Shown in pieces: positions 1-13,200 of a DNA stretch of 64,000 bases (position 1 is its first letter; the number at the start of each line of letters is the position of its first letter). The translations under genes were made by a program, and so were the position numbers. The DNA is taken from assembly GCA_015143295.1 (NCBI GenBank), contig CM026552.1:59886944-59950943 (forward strand). The letters run 5' to 3'. The notes under the pieces were generated by a model. The model made no database searches and was not told the DNA's origin. It was given only the letters and a program-made list of their open reading frames with translations. The stretch comes from Tetracentron sinense. Lineage: Eukaryota; Streptophyta; Magnoliopsida; Trochodendrales; Trochodendraceae.

Positions 1-1233
1 ATCTTAACCAGGTTAATAGGGGTTAAAGGAGTCACGTGTTGACCTGTGGCTGCAATTGAACTCTCCTTAAATTCAAACGTGATTGGCTGTGATTCAATCT
101 CCTGTACGTGAGTTTAGATTATATCTCTAACCAAAAAGAAAAAGTAAAAACTAAAGGGTAAAGACCATTATGAACCATTAATACTTATAAACTAAAGGAT
201 AAAGGGATGCTTCTCAAGTTAAAGCAAAGAGTAAAGTTGTAAAGGATATTGGAGGAGAACATACGTCCTCATTCCTCACCCCCAAACAAAACCTCTTCAA
301 AGCTTAAACCGATCTCAGACCTCAATTACGCTAGTCGGCTAGTTCTGAAGGGGAAGCAATGAGCAGAAGACGGTAGTCACGGTACGTTTGCTGTTTATCC
401 CTCTCTAATTTCTAGGTTTAATTTGTTTCTTTTTCAATTTCTAGGGTTTTACTTTTAACTTGTTTCTCTTCTTTAAAATAGGAAAGGAATGAAGAACTTA
501 CCCAGATTTGAAGATGCCGCCTATGTGGAGAGCTTTGCAAATTTTCTGGTTCAGGGGAAGGATGGTTGAGAGCGGGACGTGGAAAAGAAGACGGAAGAAG
601 AATGAAGAGATTTGCAGATTTTTTGTGTATATAAGTTTCTATAATTAATACGTATTTTTGGTAAGTACTATTAATTATCCGTTTAATTCGGGTTAGATAC
701 ATTTAGAGGCAAACATTCACGTATGTTTCCGTATCATTCAATAGAAATCGGGAAACAGGCATTGTTTTGAAAAAGTCGTGTACTCGCGTATTATACGTGT
801 ACTATACACGTGCTTACTAACACTGGTTATAACCAACTAACACTTATGTCAACATGACATCACCACAAGTTTGTGGGCTGCCAAGAACCACTTAATTCAT
901 CTGAGTCCATGACATCACCACATGGTCTGCCAACAACCCCTATGCGGTTGCCATGAGACCGGCTAAAATAAGTGCATGTGCATGAAGCCTCACACACTTG
1001 CTTCTCTCACATATCTCTTAAAATATTGAGTTAATGAAAAACTAGATTAATAAAGTTTCTTTTATTATCCCAATACATAATAATATTTTGGAAAATATCC
1101 AACATGCCCACAAGGTAGAAAAAGAACATGATGGAAAGGAAATTTAAAACATCCAAATAAAAAGAGAAGCGGACGAATGAGACATTGAAGGAAACCCAAC
1201 AAGCCAATGTAATATGAAAAGAAATCAATTTAC
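1..1233 (-). other. CLPX intron 11 (partial), no gene seen
   Basis: The stretch after the exon 11 donor (CAG|GTAAAT) continues to the window edge. I searched for the next ClpX exon (expected to start near TEPKNALGKQ) on the minus strand and did not find it. It holds a 15-bp direct repeat, CATGACATCACCACA, at 853-867 and 908-922, and an alternating-sequence patch rich in short palindromes near 780-810. No coding sequence is supported. Confidence 0.5.
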
Positions 1234-4200
1234 CTGAACAAGTTGGTCCTCATTTAGAGCTGATAAACTAACTAAAATTGGAAAGCGTCCAATAAACTCT
1301 GGTATGAGACCATATGCAATAAGATCGCCACTTTCAACCTGCATTAAGGAGAAAAAGTTTTTAGAAAAAATAGAGTAAAAGAGAAATTTAAACTTCTATT
1401 ATGGCAGGAGCTAAATTGTTGAAATTAAGCATATATAAATTAATAATTTGACAATTCATATTTCTTTTAGCTGTGAAGAGTTCTGATTCTCACTGATTCC
1501 AATAAGGATGATGTCACTACAGCGTTAGTTAGTCCACCAGTTCTCATGTTTGCACGAACTGGTGCTCCAAAGCCGATGGAAGAATCTTGCCGTCTGCAGT
1601 TGCGAAGAGTTTTAGACCTCTCAAACTCCAGATAAAACACAACAATATTTAGTGACAAAATTATAAAATGGTGTTACCTTTCTGAAATGGTCTTCTCCAA
1701 ATCGACAAATGCTCCGCCGCATATAAAAAGGATATCTTTTGTATCTATCTGCCAACCATCACAACGAAATTAAAAAGAAGATACCAACGAATTACAATTT
1801 GCAACAGCTCACATGAAATATTGGCTAAATTTACAAGCATGAGAAAACATTATGTTATTTCAGTTCTCCATTCCTAGGTTCTTAGTTAAATTTACTAAAA
1901 CACTTAAACTGAAATGTTAGCTAACTCATTACTCAGAACCAGGCATAATAGGGAAAGGAATGTAGACCAAGAAGGCCTTCAAGAACAATTTAATTTTCAA
2001 TAGCAGCTTTTAGGTTTCTAGTGTAGATACACATTGTCACGGATATACCTGTAAACACAGATGAACACAAGGATTCAAACATGCCTTATTTTATTGGATT
2101 TCTAAAGCTCTCGAATGATAATATCAATCGATAGCATATCAAACAGAAAACCAATGTATTGTGTTGAATAAGGCTTTATAGGCTTTATTTTATCTCTTAT
2201 GTATTGTATTGTGGGTCTACTATTAGTAGCTCTTAAATACTAAATAGTAGACCATTAGTGGAATATAAATAATAAAGTGTGTGAGAGAGATCATGAATCT
2301 CTCTCACTATTTTTCCCTAAACCTAATCTCTTTCTCCTTTTTCCTCTTCTTCCTCTCTCTCAAACCCTAACTTCTAACCCTATAACCTCACAAACTAAAC
2401 TAACTTGGTATCAAAGCCAAAGAGAAGACTTAGGGAGTACAACTCAGCAGGAAAAACTCATAGGAGTGCTGACGTCAGCATGACATCATGCTGACGTCAG
2501 CCATACGGAACCGTACGGGCTGACGCATCAGAATTTTTTTTCACCATAATTTTTTCTTGATTTCATGTGATAGATCATGATTTTCTAAGAATTGTGGTTA
2601 TTTTTTGAGAATTTTCTGGGCTCTAGAGATCTTTTTTTGAGTTTTCAACAAAAATTAGAAAAAAAATAAGAACGGGTTTTTTGAATTGTGCAATTGATTT
2701 AGGAGTTTTTTGGGGACTCAAACTTATTGCGTTTGATCCATATGATAAATATTAACGGATTGAAACAAGTTTCATGAAGATCGGAGAAGTATTGAATGTC
2801 TGGCGAAGGTCTTTCACCCCCATAATTGTCATTTTTTACTATTGGGGCCCTTTTTTGTTACTCGAGAATTGGTATATGGCTTAGTGGACGTTATTCCATA
2901 AATTTCTACTATCCCGAACACTGTTAGGTTGTTCTCGGGTTGCTATTGTTTGGTGTTTTTGACTATCTACGTATTGTGGAGGTACTTTTGGGTGTTTTTT
3001 ACTTTTTTTGGGTTGTGGAACCCTAGCTTGTTGATTTGTGTAAAACAACTTTGTGAAATTCATGATGGATGAATCTGAGGTTAGCCAATCCTCTAGTGTC
3101 CCTGTACAGGATGGAGGAAGTATTAGGGTTAGTGCTGGTGATGCATCAAACCTCCAATTTACTACAGTGAAGTTAGATGAGACAAATTTTCTTGTTTGGT
3201 CTCAATCTGCAATGTTGTTTGTTAAAGGCAAGGGGAAGATGGGATACTTAAAAGGTATTATCTCCACTCCCAAGTCTATAGATCCAGCCTTTGCCAAGTG
3301 GGAGGCTGAAAATGCAGTTGTAATGTCATGGCTTCTCCATTCTATGCAGTCAGACATCAGTAGTGCCCACCTGTTTCTTCCTTCCGCAAAAGCTATATAA
3401 GATGTCATGACACAGACCTATTCTAAGATAGGGGGTACAACCCGTGTTTATGAGTTGCGTCAAAGTATCTCACAACTCAAGCAGAGGGATATGTCTATTA
3501 CCACCTACTATTCTACTTTTCGCTATCTCTAGGAAGAGCTAGATCACCGTCAAACCTTCCAAGCTAAGTGCCCTGAAGATGCGGCTACTTATACAAAATT
3601 AGTTGAATAGAATCAAGTGTTTGAGTTACTTGCAGGGTGCATGATATGGACTATGAACAAGACAAGGTTCAAATACTTAGCAAAGACCCAATCCCACCCC
3701 CTAACGAAGTCTATGCATACTTACACCGTGAGGAGCATCGTCGAAGTGTCATGCTCCCTCCTCCCATTATTGATAAAATTGTACTAGCCTCCTCATTCCA
3801 GCAGGGAGGTAGGAGTGGTGGACATGGTAGAGGTGGTCGTTTTGGATCTTTTGGACCTTCTACTGATGATCGAGACAAACTTAAATGTGACCACTGTGGA
3901 CGCATACGTCATACAAAAGACACTTGTTGGGATCTACATGGTGTCCACCCCCACGGGGTCCTGGTGATGGATGAGGAGACAAGGACAGAAGACCTGGAGG
4001 GGGTTCGAGTGAAAACTCTGCTAACTCTACAGCCTCAGTATCTACTACTTTACCTCCATCTGATAGCTCTCACCTGTCTCGAGATGAGATCGATGTCTTC
4101 CGTCGTTTTATGTCCCATTTGGAGACACCGAGTATTGCCAGTGTCACATCATTCCCTTACTCAGGTACCTCAACCTCAACTCTTAGTGCATCTGTTTTCG

Positions 4201-7200
4201 ATCATAGTCGCTCCTAGATCATTGATTCAGGAGCATCTAACCATATGACTGGTATGTCTTCTTTTTTCATCTTCATTAATTTAGTAGACACAGTTAAAGT
4301 TGTGGATTGTACTTTATCATCCATTGCGGGTAAAGGGAGTGTTAATGTTACACCCTCTAAGTCCCCTTCCTCTATTCTTCAAGTTCACCTTGAATCTTTT
4401 ATCCGTTAGTCATATTACCAAATCATTGAACTATAGTGTCACTTTCTTTCCTTCTCATTGTGTGTTTCAAGACTTGGAAACGAAGATGACGATTGGTACG
4501 GGCCATGAGGAGCGAGGACTATATCTGCTCAACCCATTGCCTCACATTGCTTCATCAGTCCAGCAAGTACCCCATGGTGTTCGGAGTATTAGTAGTACGA
4601 AGGAGTTATACCGGTGGCACAGACGTCTCGGCCACCCCTCAATTTCCCTTCTTAGGCGTTTGTTTCCACATTTATCTATTTCTAATGTGTTTTCTTCTTT
4701 TCAGTGTGAAACTTGCGAATTTGCAAAACATTGTCGAACTTCATATCCCTATAGTGGTAATAAATGCAATTCACCATTTTCTCTCGTGCATTCTGATTTT
4801 TGGGAACCATCCCTTATTACTTCATCGTGTGGTTTTAAGTATTTTGTTACTTTTATGGATGATTTTTCTCGTACTACATGGGTGTATATGTTGAAATCTA
4901 AGGGTGAAGTTGGCACTGTTTTTCCTTCCTTTCATACAATGATTGTCACTCAGTTTAACGCCTCAATTCAAGTCCTTCATTCAGATAATGGGGGGGAATA
5001 TATGTCTGCTAGTTTGGTTACATTTTTTGATTCTCATGGTATCATTCATCAGACTTCTTGTGCTGGCACACCTCAACAAAATGGTGTGGTTGAGCGAAAA
5101 AAACAGACATCTATTGGAAGTCATTCACTCGTTTATGCTTGTTATGAATGTGCCTAAACTTTTCTAGTTGGACGCCGTTTTGGTTGCTACTTTCTTAACC
5201 AATCGGATGTCTTCCCGAATTTTAGAGTTCAAATCTCCTGTTTCCCTGTTATCTCCTTCCACTCCTTTGTTTCCAGTGACCTTACGGATTTTTGGATGTA
5301 TTTGCTTTGTGCATATTGCTCATTCTGCTCGCACAAAGGTTGATCCTAAGGCTCTTCAATGTATCTTTCTTGGGTATGTTCCTCATCAGAAGAGGTATAA
5401 ATACTATCATCCTCCTTCTCTCCTTCTCTCGTCGGTCATTCGTATCTATGGATATCACATTTTTTAAGTCTCCTCCAAATTTTCCTGCCAATGAAACATC
5501 TCTTCAGGGGGAGAGCATTAGTAAAGATATCTTCTCCTCTTCCTATTCCTATTTTCTCCTCTGACAATGATTGTAGACAGGGGTGTATGAACCTGTGGCC
5601 AAAGAATTGCAGGTATACAAGAGAAGGCAGAACAAGCCCCACCAAGAGACCTCTTCTAATCCAAGTAACATTGTTGTTCATTCTAGTCCTGATATTATTG
5701 AGTCTGAAATTTCTATTGCCCTTAGGAAAGGCACTAGAACATATACTCAACATCCTATCTCTAGTGTTGTATCTTACCATGCCTTGTCTTCTTCGTATCG
5801 CTCGTTTGCCTTGGTTTTGTCTTCTGTGTCTGTCCCTTGCAGTTTAGCAGATACTCACCCAACCAGAATGGAAACAAACTATGGAAGAAAAGATGTGTGC
5901 ACTCGAAAAAAATAGTACCAGGGATAAGGTCAACCTACCAAGAGGGAAGAAGCCAGTTGGATGTAGGTACCCGTTTACAGTAAAACACCGTTCGGATGGC
6001 TCAATTGATTGATACAAAGCTTGCTTGGTTGCAAAGGGGTATACTCAGACGTACGGCATAAACTATCAGGAGACATTTGCTTCAATTGCAAAAATGAACT
6101 CAGTGAGAGTCCTCCTTTCTCTTGCAATTAATAAGGATTGGCCCTTATTTCAGGTTGATGTGAAGAATGCATTTCTTCATGGTGATTTAGAGGAAGAGGT
6201 GTAAATGGTACCTCCTCCTGGGTAAATGCCCCTCAGATGAAAGGAAGGTGTGTAAACTAAAGAAGACTCTATATGGGCTGAAGCAGTCTCCCAGAGCATG
6301 GTTTGAGCGTTTTCGCAATGCTATGGTAAAGAATGGTTACAGACAAAGTCAAGCGGACCACACATTGTTTTTTAAGCCACCGTGCCAGAAAGTGGATGGT
6401 CTTGATTGTTTATGTGGATGAAGTTGTAACAGCTAATGATTTGGATGAGATAGAATCTCTGAAGGACAAGTTAGCAAAAGAATTTGAGATCAAATATCTG
6501 GGTCTTCTAAAGTATTTCCTTGGAATTGAAGTTGTCAAATCTAAGAAAGGCATATTTGTCTCTTAGCGCAAGTATGTACAGACCTACTGGAGGAGACAGG
6601 CATGATGGTTGTAAGCCATGTGATACACCTATAGACCCTAATCATAAACTCAGTGAAACTAGTAGGAAACATCTGTCAGATGCTGGAAGGTACCAAAGAC
6701 TTGTTGGCAGACTTATTTATTTGTCTCTTACCAAGCCAGACATTGCTTATGTTGTCAGTGTAGTCAGCCAATTCATGCATTCACTAACTACTGGGCACTT
6801 AGAGGCAGTGAATTGAATCCTCCATTGCTTAAAGTCTTCTCCTGGGAAGGGTTTGTTGTATACCTGTAATGGGAACTTAAGGGTTGAAGTCTATACTGAC
6901 GCAGATTGGGTTGGCTCAATTTTTGATAGATGCTCTATTTTCGAGTATTGCATCATGGTTGGAGGTAACCTTGTCACATGGAGAAGTAAGAAGCAAAACG
7001 TAGTTGCTAGATCCAGTGCAGAGGCAGAGTTTAGAGTCATGGCATACAGTGTGTGTGAAATGCTTTGGCTCCGATTACTCCTGAGTGAGATTAGACTTCC
7101 TACTAAAGGCCTCATGAGCTTATATTGTCAGAATAAAGCCGCTATTAGTATTGTTCATAATCTGGTGCAGCATAACAGAACCAAGCATATTGAGGTAGAT

Positions 7201-10200
7201 CGTCATTTCATCAAGGAGAAGTTAAAGGTAGGATATATTTGCACCCCGTTTGTAATGTCAGAAGATCAACTAGACGATGTGTTGACTAAGGGTCTTGGTG
7301 GTACTCAGTTCCGAAATATTGTTGGCAAGTTGAGCATGAGTGATATCTACGCACCAACTTGAGTGGGAGTGTTGAAAAATGCTTTATGGGCTTTATTCCT
7401 ATGGGCCTTGTCTTTATGTTATCTCTTATATATTGTATTGTGGGTCTAATATTAGTAGCTCTTATATATTAATAGTAGACCATTTGTGGAACATAAATAA
7501 TAAAGTGTATGAGAGAGATCATGAATCTTTCACACTATTTTTCCCTAAACCTAATCTCCTTCTCCTTCTCCTTCTCCTTCTCCTTCTCCTTCTCCTTCTC
7601 CTTCTCTCTCTCAAACCCTAACTTCTAACCCTAATAACCTCACAAACAAAACCAACATATTGACACGTAACACTTGTATGTAAGTTGTCATTGTATCATA
7701 AAGTGTCAAGTATTTTAAATGGAGTATCAGATTCTTTCTGTAGAAGTTGGAACTCGACATACAACATCTTTAACCAAACATGCTCACAAGAGTAACTAAA
7801 CATCATGTTCGAAGTTTCCACCGACATAATCAAGAATTCATCGAACTTTTTTTTTTCATATCCACAAGGTCTTGACACGATACACATCAGAAAATATAAA
7901 TCTCAAGTTTCACTAATTTCAAGCGTTTTAGCTCACAGGGTTCAATACATGAAAGAGTATCTAACCGAAGAGGCTGTGAATCAACAGAGAAATTCGTTGA
8001 AACATGAGTAAATGATGCATACATACATACATACATATTGTTATATATTTGGGATCGTATTCATTTCTTTTTGTCACTAAAAGAAGAATATTATTAATAG
8101 AAGTTGAAGACAGAAGACACAAAAAGATGGGAGGATCGAAATTGCAATTAGTGTGAACTAATTATGAAGGTATATGTTGGAAGTCCTAAAAGGCTGAAAC
8201 TACTCTAGACAACCACTTGCATTCATATGTATCTACACCAACCAATATAATGAGACCTACATTTACACAAACAATACAAAGATACACACAGGGCAATGTA
8301 GAATAATAACACAGATGTATATTTATAGTCTCCCTTATATCTGCATAGAATTACATACAAACCTAAAATAAGGGCTGTATAATTTACAGTGTCATGTACT
8401 TGCATGCTATGTAGGTTATATGACTCTTTAGTCTTAGTATCAGTGCATATACATGACTATTTGTTTTTTGTTTAATCTAAATAGTAATTTAGAGTAATCT
8501 TTGAACTTCCATGCTTGTTCAGTTTATTCTAACCAAAAGCTGATTCTGTACTCGAAACCTACAGTTTGAACCTTGCCTAGCATGGATCTTACAAATAACA
8601 CACAAACAAACACATGTGTCTGTGTATATATACAACACGCACAGATGCACACATACATGCATGCTTATACACACACACATGCATATTCCTTTTGCTAGTA
8701 AGAAACTATTTCAAGTTACTAGGATCTACCAATTAAAAAGAAGTTACTAGGATTCTCTTTTTTTCCTTTTGGCACGGTAATAAAGTATTTAATTAATGTA
8801 TAATAAAATGTATGTCTGAGGAAATGCATTCCCAAAAAAAGGAATAAAAGAAAATATAAAACTATGAATCACCAAAAACCAAACAACGTCCCAAACTCCC
8901 AATGTCACTACAAACCTACGATGAGTTCCCTCCCTACTCCCTCCCTTCCCTCCACTTCTCTCTCTTCCATCCCTCCACTTCTCTCTCTTCCATCCCTCCC
9001 TCCCTCCCACGTCGGACAGCCAAGAAAATTAGAATATTAGTAATTAATAACAGTAACCAGGAATATCTGGAGATATGCGTTATGTTATTCTTCCTTTTAC
9101 TACATTTAACACATGTTTGTTTTTGAACCTTGTCAGGTTTCAAAAAACTTGTCCTTTGTCCAATGGGTCGTTCCTTTAATCTGTTGTCCTTAATTACATA
9201 TCAAAAAAACAGTAACCAAGTTCTAGTGATTCTTAGACTTTCATCAAGAAAGTTCCATAATTTCTTTAACCGATTAAAAAAAAGTTCCATAATTTCATTT
9301 TTATCGAACTTTGGCTGTCTGAAAGTTAAGAATCCAACCATCTGAAGCTTTGCAAAATGTATATGTCCATTAGCAATTAAACAGAAGGTTGCCGCAAGCA
9401 TATCCAAAACCATTTGACCTGTATGGTACATTTACACAGCCTCTTTTTAGCACATTCAAGTGCCCCTCAATAAAATAAGTGGCTCCAATCCATTTGAATC
9501 CTCCAGACCGTCAAGGGGGACCCAACCGTTAGGACCCTCTTAGAACCTTCAAAAATCCCCTCAATCTCATTTGCACCCCTCAGAGCCCTTAAAGATTCAT
9601 CCAGATTCACTTTCATGCAAGTCCATTTTGGTAATTTTGACATTTAAGCATTGGAAATAATTAAAAGGCCCTTTAAAATCATGACATTGCATTTAAGTCC
9701 ATTACAATCAAATTGGAAATTATAAGGTACCTAGAAAAGTCAGTAATTCCAAAATTCAAATGTTGATGTCGCTCTTTGAAAGAGTGGGAATTACTGCCCA
9801 GCCCAAAACAGTCGCTTTTCCAAATAGGGACAAGTTTATTTGACATAAGATGCCCTTTCATTGTTCCAAACAGCAACGGCCTTCTTTTTTCGAACAGTAA
9901 CAGCGGCGGCCTTTTTGCACTTAATTTTGTAATGACACACACTTTTGGCAGGTAGTTGAACAAGTACCCAGCATGCCGTTGTTCAAAATCACAACCAACT
10001 ACCCCACCCACTCAAGGTATGTCTCATACAGCACCAAACGGAGTACTTCCCACGCTAAAACTGGTTTAGGTGTTCCCGTCGCTGTTTCAGACAGTGACAC
10101 TGGTGTTTTAGGCATATAATTGCATTTCGCTCTTCATACAATGACATGCACAGTGGTATTTTTGTAATTTTAATAAACATCGGTTATAGAATTCTTCACT

Positions 10201-13200
10201 TGGACAAGGGGTACCCCTCGCAAATTCATCATTACCTTATTTTGACCTCTAGAATTATAAGAATGTCATTAATAGGACCAAACTGCCCTCAGTTTTCTAA
10301 AATGACAAAAATACCTTCGGTCCGGTTTTTTCACCTATAAATTATATCCCTCTCATTTGGACCTTGGAGAGACCTTGAATTATGCACATTTACACTAAAT
10401 TCTCTCATCTAATCCACTATTTTAGCCTTCTCACCTTACCCAAATCAAAATATATGTAAAGCAGACAGAAAACTCTCAGAAAATATAAAATCCCCCTTTA
10501 CTTTGGTGAATTTTGAAGACGGAGAAGAAGAGCCAAAGAGCAAGGAGAGGAGCTTGAGGAGATCATCTCAGCCACACAAAGGTAAGACTTGAACCCTACC
10601 ACTTTAAATTTATGCACGTTCCTCTCCCATCTCTATTTCATCACTTTTCTTCTAAACTTCTTATTAACCTTCTAGTTCACTCATATTCTATTTTGTTTTG
10701 TATGAGCCTTAGTTGAGATAGAAAACAGACCTTCCCTTGAGGTACTTTTGACCCTCTTAGATATTATTTTCCAGAGTTTGATGGTTCCTTATGAAAAGAG
10801 GAGATGAAGGAACCTCTAGCCTTACCCCTAATAGCTCTTGGTTTTTCATAATTTTCAAAGAAAATAATGTGGTTTACATGCTTTTTATAACAAATTTCCC
10901 TTTGAATACATAGTTTCATAATCTTTCTATTGTCATTTCAGTAACACTTGGCTATATTTGAACGGAGCCTTTCTAGGCTCATTTTGAATTTTGGCCCAAT
11001 TTGTTCTAGTTTTTGGTTTCCTTGAAGTTCTCCGAAGGAATAAGGGAAGTCATTTGGACTCTGAGCCCACATTCTCCTAAGTTCTTCCTTCGGAACCATC
11101 ACCATTTTGTTTGAATAGGGGGGAGAGGAAAGCCTTTCTAGGCTCTTCCTCAAACCCCAAGTCTAGGTAGTCTTTTTTTTAGAACAGTCTTTCTTCACTC
11201 TATAATTTTCATGGCTTGGAAAGTTATCTGGGAAATTCTTCTTAGCTTTTTTTATTTTCTTCAAGATTCATGACCTTAAAATGGTTCAAGCATGGATTTT
11301 TTTTAGTATGATTTTTAAGCCTTCTCTTTTAAGGATGGTGACTTATTATTTCTCCTATACGCTCAAAAGGAGATTTTTAAGCCTTCTCTTTTTAGCCTTC
11401 AAGCAACGCAACTTATGTTAATTTAATTTAGTCAGTTTTTTTTAAAGGGACATGGTTAAAGGATAAGGACAACATTGGTAGCCATACCAATCAAAAAAAA
11501 AAAAAATTTGGTAGCCATATCTTCATAAATGGATGGATAGATCGAGGTGCCTAAAACCCTCCCCTGTCCATCATAACTGAACCTCCCTACTCAAAATTCT
11601 CATGTTTTTGTAGGCTAGGAATTTTTTTTTTTAATCTAAAATGTTATTCTGTGGTGACCAATCACACCTTATTCAATGATTGGTGGAGACTCCGCAATTC
11701 CATATTAGTGCTCTTGTGCTACTATGGGAAGACCTTGTTTCATGCACTTGTGTGCATCTCAAAGGTCACGTTGTTACAGTATAGATAATAAATGCACAAA
11801 AAATTTGAAAGGATCTCACTAACTAAAAAATGGCCTTACTAAGGGAGGAACCCCCGCTTTAGATTGATGAAGAACAAAGGAGCCAATACAATTCAGTGGT
11901 GTACAAATGAGGTTTTGAGAGCAATAACAAATAATGATGAGAGAAAAAGAAGAGTTCTATAATTGAGAAAATATCAAGAGCATGATCTAGGTAATAAAGA
12001 TGCAATTACAATTTCTTACATCTGAGTCATAAATCTGTAGATTAAAAATAACAGAAATTATAAAGACAAAGCAAAAAAACATATTTTGGTCCAGCACACC
12101 TGAATATTATCACCACGAGGATGCTTCCGGGCCCCCTTCTCAGGAACATTAACTATCTGGAATAATGCACACATCAATAAACTAGCAAATCAAGGGCTGA
12201 AGATAATGCTAACAGTTTTAAAAACTGATTTTTCTAAGCTCGTTTCAAAAAAATAACGCACACATCATGAACATTCAGTTATAAGATTAATAGAAAAGGA
12301 AAGGCATGTAGAATGTAATTTCAATAAAATAGCAAATCAAGGGTTGAAGATAATCCAGTCATGCATATATATTCGTCAAATATTCCACAAAGATATGGAA
12401 TCTATTCAAGAAAATTGACGAAGATACAGAATCTTTTCAAGAAAATTGACTAATTGAAGATATAGAATCTTCTTGTCATGAATTCGATAGTTTCAGATCA
12501 GGCAGATGTATGCATGAATGCCCAATCACCTAGCACATCAAATGAGATACAGGATCTATGTGCTAAAGAAACTGTGTCTCCTTACAAGCTATGGATCCTT
12601 CGGAGACTATCAATTATGACTCAAACATGGCTGCAGGTAGTATTCAGGAGTAAGAATTCAAATACTTATAAATGCCACATAAACCCAACAAACCTGATAA
12701 ATATTGCTGATATCAACAAAAAACCAAAATATAATTCGATTTAAGATAAACAACAAAGAAAAATTGACAAACATTTAACTAGAAAGCATGGATAGCTGAT
12801 AAGGACTATACTTACTGCATCATTTCAGAATTTGATTTGTACAGGAGAACAAAGACCACTACCGCACCCTCACAAAATCCCAAGCATGAAGACCCCTGCA
12901 AACAGAATAAACTCCTTTCCACACACACACACACCAAGCCTACATCTCCCACCCAATGGTCATTCTATTTCTTTCACTTTAGATTAGGAAATGTCAAAGA
13001 TCCAACCATTTCCCTGCTTGAATAAACGACATGGAGATATGGGATTTTAAGAAATTAAGGTATTGCAGGAATCTTATAACTAAGGTCAGTACCATTTCGG
13101 GATCCCACCGATGCTTTCACTTCGAGATACTGGAACCTCCTAGAACCAACCACTGTTTTTTTTTAATATTTTATTATCATTAATGTTATTTATAATATAA

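Larger units (their letters stand above)
2162..7657 (+). mobile_element. Copia LTR retrotransposon (Copia-1), full length but decayed, in CLPX intron 8
   Basis: Complete element flanked by the 5-bp target duplication TATTG (2157-2161 and 7658-7662). LTRs start TG; the 3' copy ends CA. Order is LTR, primer-binding site, leader, gag, protease, integrase, reverse transcriptase, RNase H, LTR, which is the Copia order. It lies antisense to CLPX. The LTRs differ by several indels and many substitutions, and the coding region has many stops and shifts, so the insertion is old. AATAAA-type signals in its LTRs face the plus strand and should not terminate the host transcript. Confidence 0.93.
7663..12099. 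other. Rest of CLPX intron 8: simple repeats, decayed LTR-like DNA, micro-insertions
   Basis: No gene is supported. A (CATA)n tract lies near 8013-8036 and CA-rich alternating DNA near 8615-8690. About 9430-10620 has the look of a degraded LTR or its surroundings: a TATA-like stretch with CCTATAAATTATA near 10336 and then GA-rich leader-like DNA to about 10580, but no LTR ends could be fixed. A 21-bp direct repeat, ATTTTTAAGCCTTCTCTTTT plus one base, occurs near 11311 and again near 11372. Three micro-insertions are listed separately. Confidence 0.45.

Noticed and set aside
418..702. 94-codon open frame on the minus strand near the left edge
   Set aside because: No domain, low-complexity content and inside the expected CLPX intron; not the missing ClpX C-terminus.
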